A DNA stretch of 19,027 nt, taken from contig CAJMRE010000036.1 of NCBI GenBank assembly GCA_905215755.1, forward strand, positions 1 through 19,027, in the 5' to 3' direction. The notes under the pieces are model-generated. The model saw only the letters and a list, made by a program, of their open reading frames with translations, made no database searches and was not told the DNA's origin. Each line of letters starts with the position of its first letter. The first letter of the stretch is position 1. Below are positions 1 through 8,334 of this stretch, one piece after another. Both the position numbers and the translations under genes were made by a program. Source of the DNA: an uncultured bacterium. Its GTDB lineage: Bacteria > Actinomycetota > Coriobacteriia > Coriobacteriales > Coriobacteriaceae.

Positions 1-949
1 CCGAGCTCTCGTCCTTCGTCTTGGTCGCAGCATCGCGCGACGTTCCCTGCGGCGTACTATTAGCGGTGCTCACGTCCTCGTCCGAGGCCGACTGTTCGTC
101 GGTCAACGAGGTGATGACGAGCACCTCCTCGTTATTCTCTGCCGTGGTCTGGGCACGTACGACGATGGTGTAATACACATCGTTGGCCGACTTCTCCACC
201 GAGGAAACAGTGCCGAGCGGCAGGCCCTTGGGGAACACGCCGCCAATGCCAGAGGTCACGATGATGTCGCCGACTTTGACGTCGGAGTCAACACTCACGT
301 ACTCAAGGCGCAGGGTGCCATCGGGCTGGCCCTGCAGCATACCCTGGGCGCGCGTGTCCTGCACCATAGCGGACACGCCCGAGTTCTCGTCACCAATCAG
401 GCGCACGGTAGAGGTCTTGGCCGATACCTCGATAATCTGGCCGATAACACCGGCAGAACTCGTCACGGGCATGTTGATGGTCAGGCCGTCGGCAGATCCC
501 TTGTCGATGGTAACGGTCGAGGTCCAGGCATCGCCCGACGCGCCGACAATACGAGCGGCGGTCGACTTAAGGTTGTAGGTCGATTGCAGCCCGACCAGGC
601 CCTCCAGGCGCTCGGCAGTCTTTTGAGCCTCGGAAAGCTCTGCGACCTTAGAGGTCAGCACCTCGTTTTGCTTCTTGAGGTCATCGAGCGACTCCTGCGA
701 AGCCGTGAGGTTGGAGAACACGTTGCCGATCGCGTTGAAGGGAGCCGCCACGACCGAGCCCACAAAGCGCACCGGCGAGGTAATCGTCGTCACACCCGAG
801 CGCACGGCATGAATCGGCCCGGCCTCGCCCTCACGGATATAAAACGTGAGCAGCAACACCGAAATCAGGCTGAAAACAATCAACGGGCGCATACCCGTTG
901 ATTGTCGCTTGGTATTCAGATTTGGAGAGAAACCCGAAGATCGTGCCAA
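1..949 (-). CDS. mreC: MreC, rod-shape-determining protein (C-terminus beyond the window)
   Basis: MreC is a bitopic membrane protein that links the MreB filaments to the periplasmic-side wall elongation machinery. The visible 316 residues show a short basic N-terminus, one membrane segment at about residues 22-38, a coiled-coil-like stretch at about 80-120 (QESLDDLKKQNEVLTSKVAE), and then the beta-rich MreC core with glycine turns (TSSAGVIGQI, VTSGIGGVFPKGLPLG). After the core comes an acidic, Ser/Thr-rich tail that continues off the left edge. I chose the TTG at 949 because AAAGGTGG lies 7-8 bases upstream; the first in-frame ATG (892) has no ribosome site and would delete 19 residues ahead of the membrane segment. 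The gene starts 21 bases after mreB, so the two are surely cotranscribed. The family call is confident; the exact start is a judgement. Confidence 0.93.
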   Translation of the reverse strand, partial: MARSSGFSPNLNTKRQSTGMRPLIVFSLISVLLLTFYIREGEAGPIHAVRSGVTTITSPVRFVGSVVAAPFNAIGNVFSNLTASQESLDDLKKQNEVLTSKVAELSEAQKTAERLEGLVGLQSTYNLKSTAARIVGASGDAWTSTVTIDKGSADGLTINMPVTSSAGVIGQIIEVSAKTSTVRLIGDENSGVSAMVQDTRAQGMLQGQPDGTLRLEYVSVDSDVKVGDIIVTSGIGGVFPKGLPLGTVSSVEKSANDVYYTIVVRAQTTAENNEEVLVITSLTDEQSASDEDVSTANSTPQGTSRDAATKTKDESS

Positions 950-970
950 ATGGAATCCACCTTTTGGAAA

Positions 971-2014
971 TTAAGCATTGGTTTGGACGAAGCCACCGTC
1001 AAAGGCGTTGGCCTCGAGCACGCGGGCGCAGCCGTTTACGACGTTATCGAGCGCCGTGGGGCTGACATTGACCGAAACGCCGGTCTCATCGCGCAGGCGT
1101 ACGTCGAGACCGCGTAGCAGCGCGCCACCACCGGTCAGCAAAATGCCGTAGTACATAAGGTCAGAGGCAAGATCGGGAGGCGTAGCGTCGAGGGCGTCCT
1201 TGACGGCCTTGGCCATCTCGTCGAGCGGCTTGTTGAGCGCGCGACGGATCTCCTCGCTCTCGATGCGCACGGTCTTGGGCAGACCCGTGATCACGTCGCG
1301 ACCGTTGACCTCGACGTCGAGCTCATCCTTGAGCGGCACGGCGGAGCCGACCTTGATCTTGATGTCCTCTGCCGTACGCTCGCCGATGGCCAGGTTGTAG
1401 GCATCTCGAACGTGCGTGAGGATGGCCTGGTCGAACTCGTCACCGGCAATACGGATGGACTGCGAGACGACGATACCGCCCATGGCGATAACAGCGACCT
1501 CGGTGGTACCGCCGCCGATGTCGATGACCATGGAGCCGGTGGGTTCCTCGACGGGCAGGTCGGCGCCGATAGCGGCAGCCATGGGCTCCTCGATCAGGTA
1601 GGCCTGGCGAGCGCCGGCTTGGATCGTGGCCTCAAAGACGGCACGCTTCTCGACCGACGTGACGCCGGAAGGAACGCAGACGACAACACGCGGACGCGGA
1701 GTCCACGGATAGCGCTTCTCGGACGCCTTGTCGATAAAGTAGCGAAGCATGGCCTCGGTAACATCGAAGTCGGCGATGACGCCGTCCTTCAGGGGACGAA
1801 CGGCCACGATGTTGCCGGGCGTACGGCCGAGCATGCGCTTTGCCTCGATACCGACCGCCAGGATGCGCTCGTCGTTCTTGTCGATGGCGACAACAGAGGG
1901 CTCGCGAATGACGATACCCTTGCCGCGCACGGAGACAAGCGTATTTGCGGTGCCGAGGTCGATCGCAAGATCGCCCGCATAGCTACCGAAGAACATATCC
2001 ATCAAAGAAAACAA
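971..2014 (-). CDS. mreB: MreB, actin-like cell-shape protein
   Basis: This is a bacterial actin that polymerises under the membrane and guides lateral wall synthesis. It is 347 residues, the normal family length. The actin-fold nucleotide motifs are all present: DLGTANT (about residues 19-25, phosphate 1), IDIGGGTTEVAV (about 164-175, phosphate 2) and LLTGGGALLRGLD near the C-terminus (adenosine motif). The EEPMAAAIGA stretch is typical of MreB. The start is a TTG at 2014 with AGGAG five bases upstream; the internal ATG codons a few residues later lack a ribosome site. It lies directly before mreC and after a hairpin that separates it from the TPR gene. A TATGAT sequence around 2060 on the minus strand could be a -10 box, but no convincing -35 accompanies it. 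Its presence implies a rod or oval cell. Confidence 0.97.
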   Translation of the reverse strand: MFSLMDMFFGSYAGDLAIDLGTANTLVSVRGKGIVIREPSVVAIDKNDERILAVGIEAKRMLGRTPGNIVAVRPLKDGVIADFDVTEAMLRYFIDKASEKRYPWTPRPRVVVCVPSGVTSVEKRAVFEATIQAGARQAYLIEEPMAAAIGADLPVEEPTGSMVIDIGGGTTEVAVIAMGGIVVSQSIRIAGDEFDQAILTHVRDAYNLAIGERTAEDIKIKVGSAVPLKDELDVEVNGRDVITGLPKTVRIESEEIRRALNKPLDEMAKAVKDALDATPPDLASDLMYYGILLTGGGALLRGLDVRLRDETGVSVNVSPTALDNVVNGCARVLEANAFDGGFVQTNA

Positions 2015-2074
2015 CGCAACTCCTGATGTGTTGGATGATTGCTGGAAAACTACTAGCTCATCATACTAGCGCAA

Positions 2075-2107
2075 GCCCGGCACCTCACTTGCGGTGAAGC
2101 ACCGGGC
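2075..2107 (-). terminator. Hairpin between the TPR gene and mreB
   Basis: A 14-bp stem (GCCCGGTGCTTCAC on the minus strand, pairing with a partner arm through three G-U pairs) encloses a 5-base loop, about 20 bases after the TPR stop codon. Only a short T stretch (CTTGC) follows, so it may be a weak or Rho-assisted terminator. It marks a boundary between the cyclophilin-TPR unit and mreBC. Confidence 0.5.
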
Positions 2108-2129
2108 AAAGCTAAATCCCATAAGGTCA

Positions 2130-3434
2130 CTACTGGTTGTCAGCAGCCGAGAAATCCATATCGAGCGAGGAAACGGCCCAGCCGATATGGTTGTCGGAGC
2201 GCACGAATTTGACGGTGTACTCCTGCTCACCGCCCTTGGACAGCGAAGCCTTAACCTTGGCGGTCGTCTCGGTCATGGACTGATCCATGCCCTCGACGGA
2301 CACGGTGGCGCCCTGCGGAATCGAGGAGATGATCATCGACTTGGCGTCCTCGGACAGGCTCGATGCCAGGCAAGACTCGGCCTTTGCGGTGTCACCGTCG
2401 CCGGCAGCCTGGAACAGATCGGTAACGACAGACTCCTGAGACGGGAAGCCAAAGCCGCGCGTGTAGGCAAAGCCCAGACCGCCCGCGGCGATCAAAATGA
2501 GCAGAAGCAGCACGATGAAGACTTTGAGACCCGTGTGGCGATGGCGACGACGGACCTTGGCCTGCTTACGATCCTGACGGTCCTGCTGAACCATCTCGGA
2601 CTCGGACAGCGTAAAGAAGCCGGTGTCCGAGGGATCGGGCATAAACTGACCGGTCGCACCCGTAGGATCGAGCGGATCGACGGCAGGAGCGTCCATCGCG
2701 GGCGCCGGAGCCGTGGCCATAGCCGTCTGGGCAGACAGCGCGGCAAGCGAATCGTGCACGCGGGCAAGCTCATCGGCCTGCTCGGAGGTGAGCTGGTAGA
2801 TGCCATCGGCAGTAGCGGCGTTAAAGGCGTCGAGTGCGTCGGAGGGACGGCCGGCGGCAGAAAGCGCCTGACCCATGCCGGCGTTGAGCGCGCGCGTGTC
2901 GTCGCGAGGGCCGGCAAAGTCGATAGCCGTGCGGTAGGTCTCCACGGCATCCGCCGGACGGCCGAGCTTGATGAAGCAACGACCGAGCTCGCCGAGTGCG
3001 GCGGCAGGAGCCGGATTGGCGCCGTCAATGGCAGCCTGACGGAAGGCAGTACCCGCGTTGGCGTAGTCGCCCGACTGGAACAGCGCGTTACCCAGGCCCA
3101 GATAGGCCTTGAACGGCGTGGCGTAGGAAGCATCCTGCGTAGCAGCAGAGAACGCCTGGGCGGCCGTCGTGTAGTCGCCCACGGCGGCGAGCGCCTTGCC
3201 GCGGTTGGTGAGCAGCGCACCGCGCTTGCCGTAGGTGCCGTCGTTGAGGGCAGCGGCATAGGCCTCGGCGGCCTCGGCATACATGCCCAGGTGCATCAAG
3301 GCGTTACCACGAAGGTGATCGGCCTCGCCCATAATCTCATCGGGAGTTTTTGCCGCCCCAAGCATCTGGGCTGCAGCGGAAAAATCACCCGCGCGGTAAG
3401 CGGCGCGGCCCTGTTGGATCAGCTGGCTATTCAA
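2130..3434 (-). CDS. TPR-repeat protein with one membrane anchor and a C-terminal outside domain
   Basis: Specific function unknown. The 434-residue protein has several tetratricopeptide-like repeats at about residues 5-230 (for example GNALMHLGMYAEAAEAYAAAL and GNALFQSGDYANAGTAF), an Ala/Pro/Asp-rich linker (about 235-280), a basic patch (RKQAKVRRRHRH), one membrane helix (about 303-322), and a C-terminal domain of about 100 residues. By the positive-inside rule the TPR part is cytoplasmic and the last domain is outside. That domain (ESVVTDLFQAAGDGDTAKAE...) resembles small DUF4878/NTF2-like ligand-binding folds, which is only a resemblance. The start is TTG at 3434, with AAAGGGGA five bases upstream overlapping the end of the cyclophilin gene. 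The 11-base gap implies cotranscription and coupling with the cyclophilin. TPR proteins are usually scaffolds, so a role in assembling envelope proteins near MreBC is an inference. Confidence 0.85.
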   Translation of the reverse strand: MNSQLIQQGRAAYRAGDFSAAAQMLGAAKTPDEIMGEADHLRGNALMHLGMYAEAAEAYAAALNDGTYGKRGALLTNRGKALAAVGDYTTAAQAFSAATQDASYATPFKAYLGLGNALFQSGDYANAGTAFRQAAIDGANPAPAAALGELGRCFIKLGRPADAVETYRTAIDFAGPRDDTRALNAGMGQALSAAGRPSDALDAFNAATADGIYQLTSEQADELARVHDSLAALSAQTAMATAPAPAMDAPAVDPLDPTGATGQFMPDPSDTGFFTLSESEMVQQDRQDRKQAKVRRRHRHTGLKVFIVLLLLILIAAGGLGFAYTRGFGFPSQESVVTDLFQAAGDGDTAKAESCLASSLSEDAKSMIISSIPQGATVSVEGMDQSMTETTAKVKASLSKGGEQEYTVKFVRSDNHIGWAVSSLDMDFSAADNQ

Positions 3435-3445
3435 GGAAGTCCCCT

Positions 3446-3988
3446 TTACTCGTGAACGATCTCGACATGGACGATCTCGTCGCCGGCACGCAGCTGCGAA
3501 ATCACATCGAGACCCTCGACCGTGGTACCAAAGACGGTGTAACCGGAATCGAGGTTATGCTGGGCACCCAAGCAGAAGTAGAACTGCGAACCCGCGGAAT
3601 CGGGGTCCATGGAGCGTGCCATGGCAAGGGCACCATCGACATGGCTGTTGCGCGGATTGGTGGCAAACTCGCCCTTGATGCAGTAGCCGGGGCCACCGGT
3701 ACCGGGCATGCCGTCGGGGCCCTCAAGACCGGCAGCGACATCGGCGCTGGACATATCGCGGGTATTGGGGTCGCCGCCCTGGATGACAAAACCGGGCACA
3801 TAGCGATGGAACTTAAGGCCATCATAGAAACCCATCGTGGAAAGCTCGCAGAAGTTCGCGACATGAATGGGAGCGCCCTCGCCGTCAAACTTGACCTTGA
3901 TGGTACCCTTCGACGTCTCAATAACGGCGCACTCGTCGCCGGCAAGCTGATACTCGGGCGTGTAGAGCTCTTTCTTAAAACCAAACAT
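3446..3988 (-). CDS. Cyclophilin-type peptidyl-prolyl cis-trans isomerase
   Basis: It catalyses cis-trans isomerisation of X-Pro peptide bonds during protein folding. The 180 residues form one cyclophilin domain. Family motifs are clear: FHRYVPGFVIQGGDP (about residues 60-74, with the catalytic Arg in FHR), the NSHVDGALAMAR region, SQFYFCL (about 134-140) and YTVFG (about 150-154). There is no signal peptide or membrane segment, so it should be cytoplasmic. The ATG at 3988 follows GAGGAAGG with ideal spacing. It is the first gene after a good promoter and is followed closely by the TPR gene. I give no gene symbol because ppi naming in this group is inconsistent. Confidence 0.95.
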   Translation of the reverse strand: MFGFKKELYTPEYQLAGDECAVIETSKGTIKVKFDGEGAPIHVANFCELSTMGFYDGLKFHRYVPGFVIQGGDPNTRDMSSADVAAGLEGPDGMPGTGGPGYCIKGEFATNPRNSHVDGALAMARSMDPDSAGSQFYFCLGAQHNLDSGYTVFGTTVEGLDVISQLRAGDEIVHVEIVHE

Positions 3989-4027
3989 GTGGTTCCTTCC
4001 TCGTGCGTTTAAAGCATATTTGTACGA

Positions 4028-4057
4028 ATTGTAGCAATAAGCATGGGCTTACATCAA
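4028..4057 (-). promoter_or_regulatory. Candidate sigma-70-type promoter for the cyclophilin-TPR unit
   Basis: On the minus strand TTGATG and TACAAT are separated by 18 bases, about 40 bases upstream of the cyclophilin ATG. Each hexamer matches its consensus (TTGACA/TATAAT) at four or five positions. This is the best promoter candidate on this side of the zinc-ribbon gene. Confidence 0.5.
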
Positions 4058-4095
4058 TTGAGCACGTAGGTTATGCCGACTATGGCGAACTAATT

Positions 4096-5238
4096 TTAGG
4101 AACGCTGCTGCGGCTTCCAGGAACCCACGTTGTCGTCGTACTGTTCCAGCGCGCTGCTGCCGCCCTGCGCGATGGGCGCCAGGATCTCGCTTTTGTGGGA
4201 ACTCATCGACTCGCCATCGGGAATGGCCAGCGAGATATCCCAGCTCTGGCAGATCACGTCGACGCGCTCGTACATCCACTCGGCAAGCTGCTTTAAGTGG
4301 GCGATGTCGTCCGCATAGACAGTATCGTCCTGATACTTAAGGTTGTTGAGCTCATCTTGCGTCTTTTTAATCTGGTCGCGCAGGGCGTAGGCACTCTGCG
4401 ACAGCTCCTGACGGGTGGACAGCGGCGTTTGGAGATAGCCGTTGTTAAAGGAATCGATGACCTCGCCGATCTGGTCCTTGTCACCGTAGGACACGATGGT
4501 CTGATACAGACCGTCGAGCCTGGTATAGAGCTGATCATCGGTCAGCACGGTTTCTTCCTGGACCACCTCGGCAGAATCGTCCTGCTTGGTATCGTCCTCG
4601 GTCGCCTCGCCCTTTTGGCGCGTGGGGAAGGTGGTTTGTGCAGCTTGGCCAAACTGGTCGTAGAAGCCAGGCATTACACCCATGGGATCGGCCGTCACGA
4701 ACCAATACGCACCACCGCACACAAAGGCAAGGACCGCGATGACGATGAGCGGCTTGGGGATATGACGCTTGTGCTTGTGATAGGCGTCCTCGTCGGGGTG
4801 CACCTTGCGCTTGGACTTTTGAGCATCGTCATGCAAGGAAACGGGCGTGGGAATATCGACCTTGGGGATACCGAAATCCTTATCGAAAGCCGGCAGCACG
4901 CAGGTCTCATTGGGGTCGGCGGCGTCTGAAAGCACCGCAGCGGCAGAGGCCGGCGCATGCGGCACCTCGGTATCGATCTGCTCTTGCGTTAGGCGCGGAA
5001 AGCCCGCCGTGCGGCCCGCTGCCAGGTCGGATGCGGCCGCGTCCTCGGAGAGGATACCCGGAGCGGGGCGTCCGCATTTGGGGCACGTACGATCATGCGG
5101 AGAAAGACGGGCACCGCAGCCCTCGCAGAACACGAACTCGGTGTGCTCGGGACCATCGCCCGGACCCACATAGGCGTTGCAGTAGGGGCAGAACGAGGCG
5201 CCGTCCTCGATAGTCTTAAGGCAATGCGGGCAGATCAC
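4096..5238 (-). CDS. Double zinc-ribbon, single-pass membrane protein of unknown function
   Basis: Not recognised as a named family member. The first 60 residues carry four Cys-pair motifs (CPHC, CPYC, CEGC, CPKC at about residues 3-6, 17-20, 38-41 and 52-55), typical of a double zinc ribbon. A linker of about 100 residues follows, ending in a basic stretch (HKHKRHIPKP), then one membrane helix (about 163-181) and an outside region of about 200 residues. The outside region is acidic at first (EATEDDTKQDDSAEVVQEE) and then predicted helical, possibly coiled coil (LRDQIKKTQDELNNL). I chose the GTG at 5238, preceded by AAAGAGG with five-base spacing; it puts the first Cys pair at residue 3. A longer version from a TTG at 5268 would add ten residues but lacks a ribosome site. 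Zinc ribbon plus membrane helix plus outside helices suggests an envelope sensor or assembly factor, which is inference. Confidence 0.83.
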   Translation of the reverse strand: MICPHCLKTIEDGASFCPYCNAYVGPGDGPEHTEFVFCEGCGARLSPHDRTCPKCGRPAPGILSEDAAASDLAAGRTAGFPRLTQEQIDTEVPHAPASAAAVLSDAADPNETCVLPAFDKDFGIPKVDIPTPVSLHDDAQKSKRKVHPDEDAYHKHKRHIPKPLIVIAVLAFVCGGAYWFVTADPMGVMPGFYDQFGQAAQTTFPTRQKGEATEDDTKQDDSAEVVQEETVLTDDQLYTRLDGLYQTIVSYGDKDQIGEVIDSFNNGYLQTPLSTRQELSQSAYALRDQIKKTQDELNNLKYQDDTVYADDIAHLKQLAEWMYERVDVICQSWDISLAIPDGESMSSHKSEILAPIAQGGSSALEQYDDNVGSWKPQQRS

Positions 5239-5341
5239 GGCATCCTCTTTTCGAAGCAATTCAAACAATCGAGGTTAGAGCATAACATCGACACGGCCCC
5301 ACAGGAGCAAGGCACCAATTCAACATCGCCATGGCGCGTAG

Positions 5342-8065
5342 TTACTTCTTCTTTTTGCTTGGCATAGAGACTTTGATGCCTTGGGCGGACTTGGTCACGC
5401 GAGAGCGCTTGGCTCCGGTACCCTTCTTTTTCTTGGGCTGGGCCTGGGCCACGCCCTCGAGTGCGCGGGCCTCGGCCACGCGAACGATGCGGTCTTCGCG
5501 GCGCTGCGCCATGTCGGCGGCGAAGCGCTTGGCAAAACGCTCGGCCGTCGAACCCGTCGAGCTCACCTTGCCGCCACCGCGACCCAGGCGGACGCGCACA
5601 CCGCGGCCAAAACCAGTTGCGGCATGACGACGACGCGGCTTGAGCGAATCCATCATCGTGGCGAGCTTAAAGAACACCGAACAGGTAAAGACCACGATGA
5701 CAGCCAAGATAACCATCTGGCCCATCGTCAGGTTGGCAATAGACAGCAGCTCCGGGAATCCGATAACGCCCACCAGGATGCCGGCGACCACAAACACAAA
5801 AAGCACCACACGTAAGGGCGTGAGGGGCTGCGAGATACGCCAGATCAGGCTGACGCTCGCCGCGCACGACGTAAGCAGGCACATCGTAGACAGCGTGAGC
5901 TGGTTAAAGCCAAACACGCGCGCCACAAAGATATCGAGCGCCGCAGCCAAAATGACCGCAATCGACGCCGGCAGTGCCCGCTTGAGCACGTTCGTCAGGA
6001 ACGACCCCTTCACGCGAGCATTGTTGGGCTCCAGGCCCAACACAAAGCCCGGCGCGCCGATGCAGAAGAAGTTAATGAGCGTCATCTGGATGGGCTCGAA
6101 GGGGTACGGCGGCAGCGCGATGCACAGCGCCGCCAGGCCCATCGAGAACAGCGTCTTGGTCAGGAACAGCGACGCCGAACGCTGCAGGTTGTTGATGGAG
6201 CGACGGCCCTCGGCCACCACGGCGGGCATCGAGGCAAAATCGTTGTCGACGAGTACGATCTCGGCCACGTTGCGCGCGGCATCGGAGCCGGCCGCCATGG
6301 CCACGGAGCAGTCGGCCTCCTTGAGCGCCAGCACGTCGTTGACGCCGTCGCCCGTCATGGCCACGGTGTGCTCGCGGCGCTTGAGCGCCTGCACGAGCTC
6401 GCGCTTCTGCTGCGGGGTCACACGACCAAAGACATGGTAGCGGTCCACTGCGGCATCGAGCTTGGCCGGCGTATCGAGCGTCGTGGCGTCCACATAAGCG
6501 TCCGCCCCCGGCACGCCCACCACGCGCGCGATCGACGACACCGTACGCGGGTCGTCGCCACTGATCACGTTGAGGGTCACGCCCTGCTCGTTAAAGTAGC
6601 CGATAGTCTCGGCCGCCGAGGTACGAATCTCATCGCGGATGGTCACAAAGCCCACGGGCTCGGCCTCGCCCACCATATCGCCATCGGGCGTAAAGCCATC
6701 CACGCGCGCCACCACGAGCACGCGGCAGGTATCGGCAAGCTCGGCGACACGGTTCTCGACCTGGGCAAACACACGATCAGAGAGCACAAACTGCGCGGCG
6801 CCCATCACATAGGATCCCTGCGCAAACGACGCGCCGCTCCACTTTTTGGAGGACGAGAACGGAATGACCGACAGCGGCTCGGACACCTCGACCGGGCGAT
6901 CGGCGTAATAGTTGAGCAGCGCCTGGCAGGTCTCGTTGGCATCGGCCGAAGTCGCACGTGCCACGTTAGCCAGCGCAAAATCGAGCACTGTGGTATCGAC
7001 GGGAACAGCCGCCTCGTCCGAGTCCACGCCAAAGCCAACACCCTCAACAGGCAGCGGGTAGGTGCCCTCAACCTCCATACGACCCGAGGTAATGGTGCCC
7101 GTCTTGTCCAGGCACAGCACGTCGACGCGAGCGAGCGTCTCGATGCAGTAGAGCTGCTGCGCCAGCACCTTGCGGCGGGCCAGGCGCACCGTGGCGATGG
7201 CGAGCACCGACGAGGTCAGCAGCACCAGGCCTTGCGGGATCATGCCCAGCAGGGCGCCCACCGTGGACAGCAGTGCCGAAGAAGGCACACGACCGGCCAG
7301 CAGCTCGGAGAAGCACCACGAAAGCGCGCTGTCACCCGGGGTACCGGAGGCGTCCCACAGCTCGCTCACGCTCGAGGTGAACAGCGCCAGGCCAAGCGGA
7401 ATCATGATAATGCTCGCGAAACGCACGATGGCGTTCAGCGCGTTCATGATCTCGGAATTGACCTTTTTAACGTACTTGGCCTCGTTGTTGATCTTTGCCA
7501 CATAGTTATCGGCGCCGACATGGATCACGCGGGCGCGCAGCAGGCCCGAGTCGATAAAGCTGCCGCTCATGAGCTCGGAGCCCGGCTGTTTCTTAATGAG
7601 GTCGCTCTCGCCCGTCAGCAGGCTCTCGTTGACGAGCGCCTCGCCCGACACCACCACGGCGTCGGCGGGAATCTGGTCGCCGCGCCCCAGGCGAATGATA
7701 TCGTCGAGCACAATCTGGTCCAGGTCGAGCTCCACCTCGTCACCGTCGCGCACCGCGATGGCCTTCTTGGAGGTAAGCAGCGTGAGCTTGTCGACCATCT
7801 TTTTGGAGCGCATGGACTGGATGACGCCGATGGCAGTGTTGAGGAACACCACGAACAAGAACGTCAGATTCTTAAACGAACCGGTCAAAATGACCAGGAA
7901 CGCCAAGACCACGTTGATCAAGTTGAACAGCGTGCAGAGGTTCTCGATGATGAGCTCTTTGACCGACTTGGTCTTGAGCTCCATGTTGCGGTTGATCTTA
8001 CCGGCGGCGATGCGCTCCTCGACCTCGGCGGTCGAGAGTCCACGCTCGATATCCGTTGCTGCCAT
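5342..8065 (-). CDS. P-type cation-transporting ATPase, CtpE-like
   Basis: An integral membrane pump driven by ATP, 907 residues. Motifs in order are TGES (actuator, about 151-154), PQGL in the fourth membrane segment (about 277-280), DKTGT (phosphorylation site, Asp about 320), KKWSG in the nucleotide domain (about 407), TGDGVND (about 571-577), then a six-helix C-terminal membrane block. PQGLVLL and the PYPFEP..TLINFFCIGAPGF region resemble mycobacterial CtpE, which has been linked to calcium uptake; the ion here is inferred. The last 100 residues are an unusual Arg/Lys-rich tail ending KKKK. I chose the ATG at 8065 because GGGA lies six bases upstream; in-frame codons further upstream run into the terminator and the tRNA gene. 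The gene begins about 30 bases after that terminator with no clear promoter of its own. It is followed by a 103-base gap and the zinc-ribbon gene. Confidence 0.92.
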   Translation of the reverse strand: MAATDIERGLSTAEVEERIAAGKINRNMELKTKSVKELIIENLCTLFNLINVVLAFLVILTGSFKNLTFLFVVFLNTAIGVIQSMRSKKMVDKLTLLTSKKAIAVRDGDEVELDLDQIVLDDIIRLGRGDQIPADAVVVSGEALVNESLLTGESDLIKKQPGSELMSGSFIDSGLLRARVIHVGADNYVAKINNEAKYVKKVNSEIMNALNAIVRFASIIMIPLGLALFTSSVSELWDASGTPGDSALSWCFSELLAGRVPSSALLSTVGALLGMIPQGLVLLTSSVLAIATVRLARRKVLAQQLYCIETLARVDVLCLDKTGTITSGRMEVEGTYPLPVEGVGFGVDSDEAAVPVDTTVLDFALANVARATSADANETCQALLNYYADRPVEVSEPLSVIPFSSSKKWSGASFAQGSYVMGAAQFVLSDRVFAQVENRVAELADTCRVLVVARVDGFTPDGDMVGEAEPVGFVTIRDEIRTSAAETIGYFNEQGVTLNVISGDDPRTVSSIARVVGVPGADAYVDATTLDTPAKLDAAVDRYHVFGRVTPQQKRELVQALKRREHTVAMTGDGVNDVLALKEADCSVAMAAGSDAARNVAEIVLVDNDFASMPAVVAEGRRSINNLQRSASLFLTKTLFSMGLAALCIALPPYPFEPIQMTLINFFCIGAPGFVLGLEPNNARVKGSFLTNVLKRALPASIAVILAAALDIFVARVFGFNQLTLSTMCLLTSCAASVSLIWRISQPLTPLRVVLFVFVVAGILVGVIGFPELLSIANLTMGQMVILAVIVVFTCSVFFKLATMMDSLKPRRRHAATGFGRGVRVRLGRGGGKVSSTGSTAERFAKRFAADMAQRREDRIVRVAEARALEGVAQAQPKKKKGTGAKRSRVTKSAQGIKVSMPSKKKK

Positions 8066-8093
8066 ACCACGTCCCATCACGTCGCGTCGGTAT

Positions 8094-8129
8094 AAGAAAA
8101 CCGCCCGGACCATGCGAGGTTCGGACGGT
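8094..8129 (-). terminator. Rho-independent terminator of tRNA-Arg(CCG)
   Basis: On the minus strand a 12-bp stem with one mismatch (ACCGTCCGAACC with GGTCCGGGCGGT) and a 6-base loop is followed at once by TTTTCTT. It lies 11 bases after the CCA end of the tRNA, which is the expected position. Confidence 0.85.
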
Positions 8130-8140
8130 CTTACGTTCGA

Positions 8141-8217
8141 TGGTGCCCCATGTTGGATTCGAACCAACGGCCTTCTGCTCCGGAGGCAGACGCTCTAATC
8201 CCCTGAGCTAATAGGGC
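8141..8217 (-). tRNA. tRNA-Arg (anticodon CCG)
   Basis: The 77-base gene folds into a perfect cloverleaf. The acceptor stem is GCCCTAT/ATGGGGC, the D stem GCTC/GAGC and the anticodon stem TCTGC/GCAGA, with loop CTCCGGA giving anticodon CCG. The T stem is GTTGG/CCAAC around TTCGAAT, and CCA is encoded. It reads CGG arginine codons. It has its own strong promoter and terminator, so it is an independent unit. Confidence 0.97.
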
Positions 8218-8228
8218 GAACGGAATGC

Positions 8229-8258
8229 ATTATACCCAAGTGCACCACGGGCTTTCAA
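8229..8258 (-). promoter_or_regulatory. Promoter of tRNA-Arg(CCG)
   Basis: On the minus strand TTGAAA and a perfect TATAAT are 18 bases apart. The -10 ends 11 bases before the mature tRNA 5' end, leaving a leader of a few bases. This is the clearest promoter in the window. Confidence 0.8.
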
Positions 8259-8334
8259 AATAAAAGAAAAAGCTTTGCAATTCCGAGGAAGACGCGCCGC
8301 ATCGGCTCACTTTAGAAGGCAAAAGCAAGTCAGA

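Noticed and set aside
2094..3455. Open frame of about 450 codons on the plus strand opposite the TPR gene
   Set aside because: It has no family motifs and a composition typical of an antisense shadow, and the minus strand has a clear TPR and membrane-anchored protein with a ribosome site.
5269..5341. Terminator between the P-type ATPase and the zinc-ribbon gene
   Set aside because: Only a short CGCCATGGCG palindrome is seen, without a T run, so I do not call a terminator.
6368..8095. Long open frame (about 575 codons) on the plus strand opposite the P-type ATPase
   Set aside because: It is His/Arg/Gly-rich with no recognisable domain, while the opposite strand encodes a full motif-bearing ATPase. 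It is an expected shadow in GC-rich DNA.
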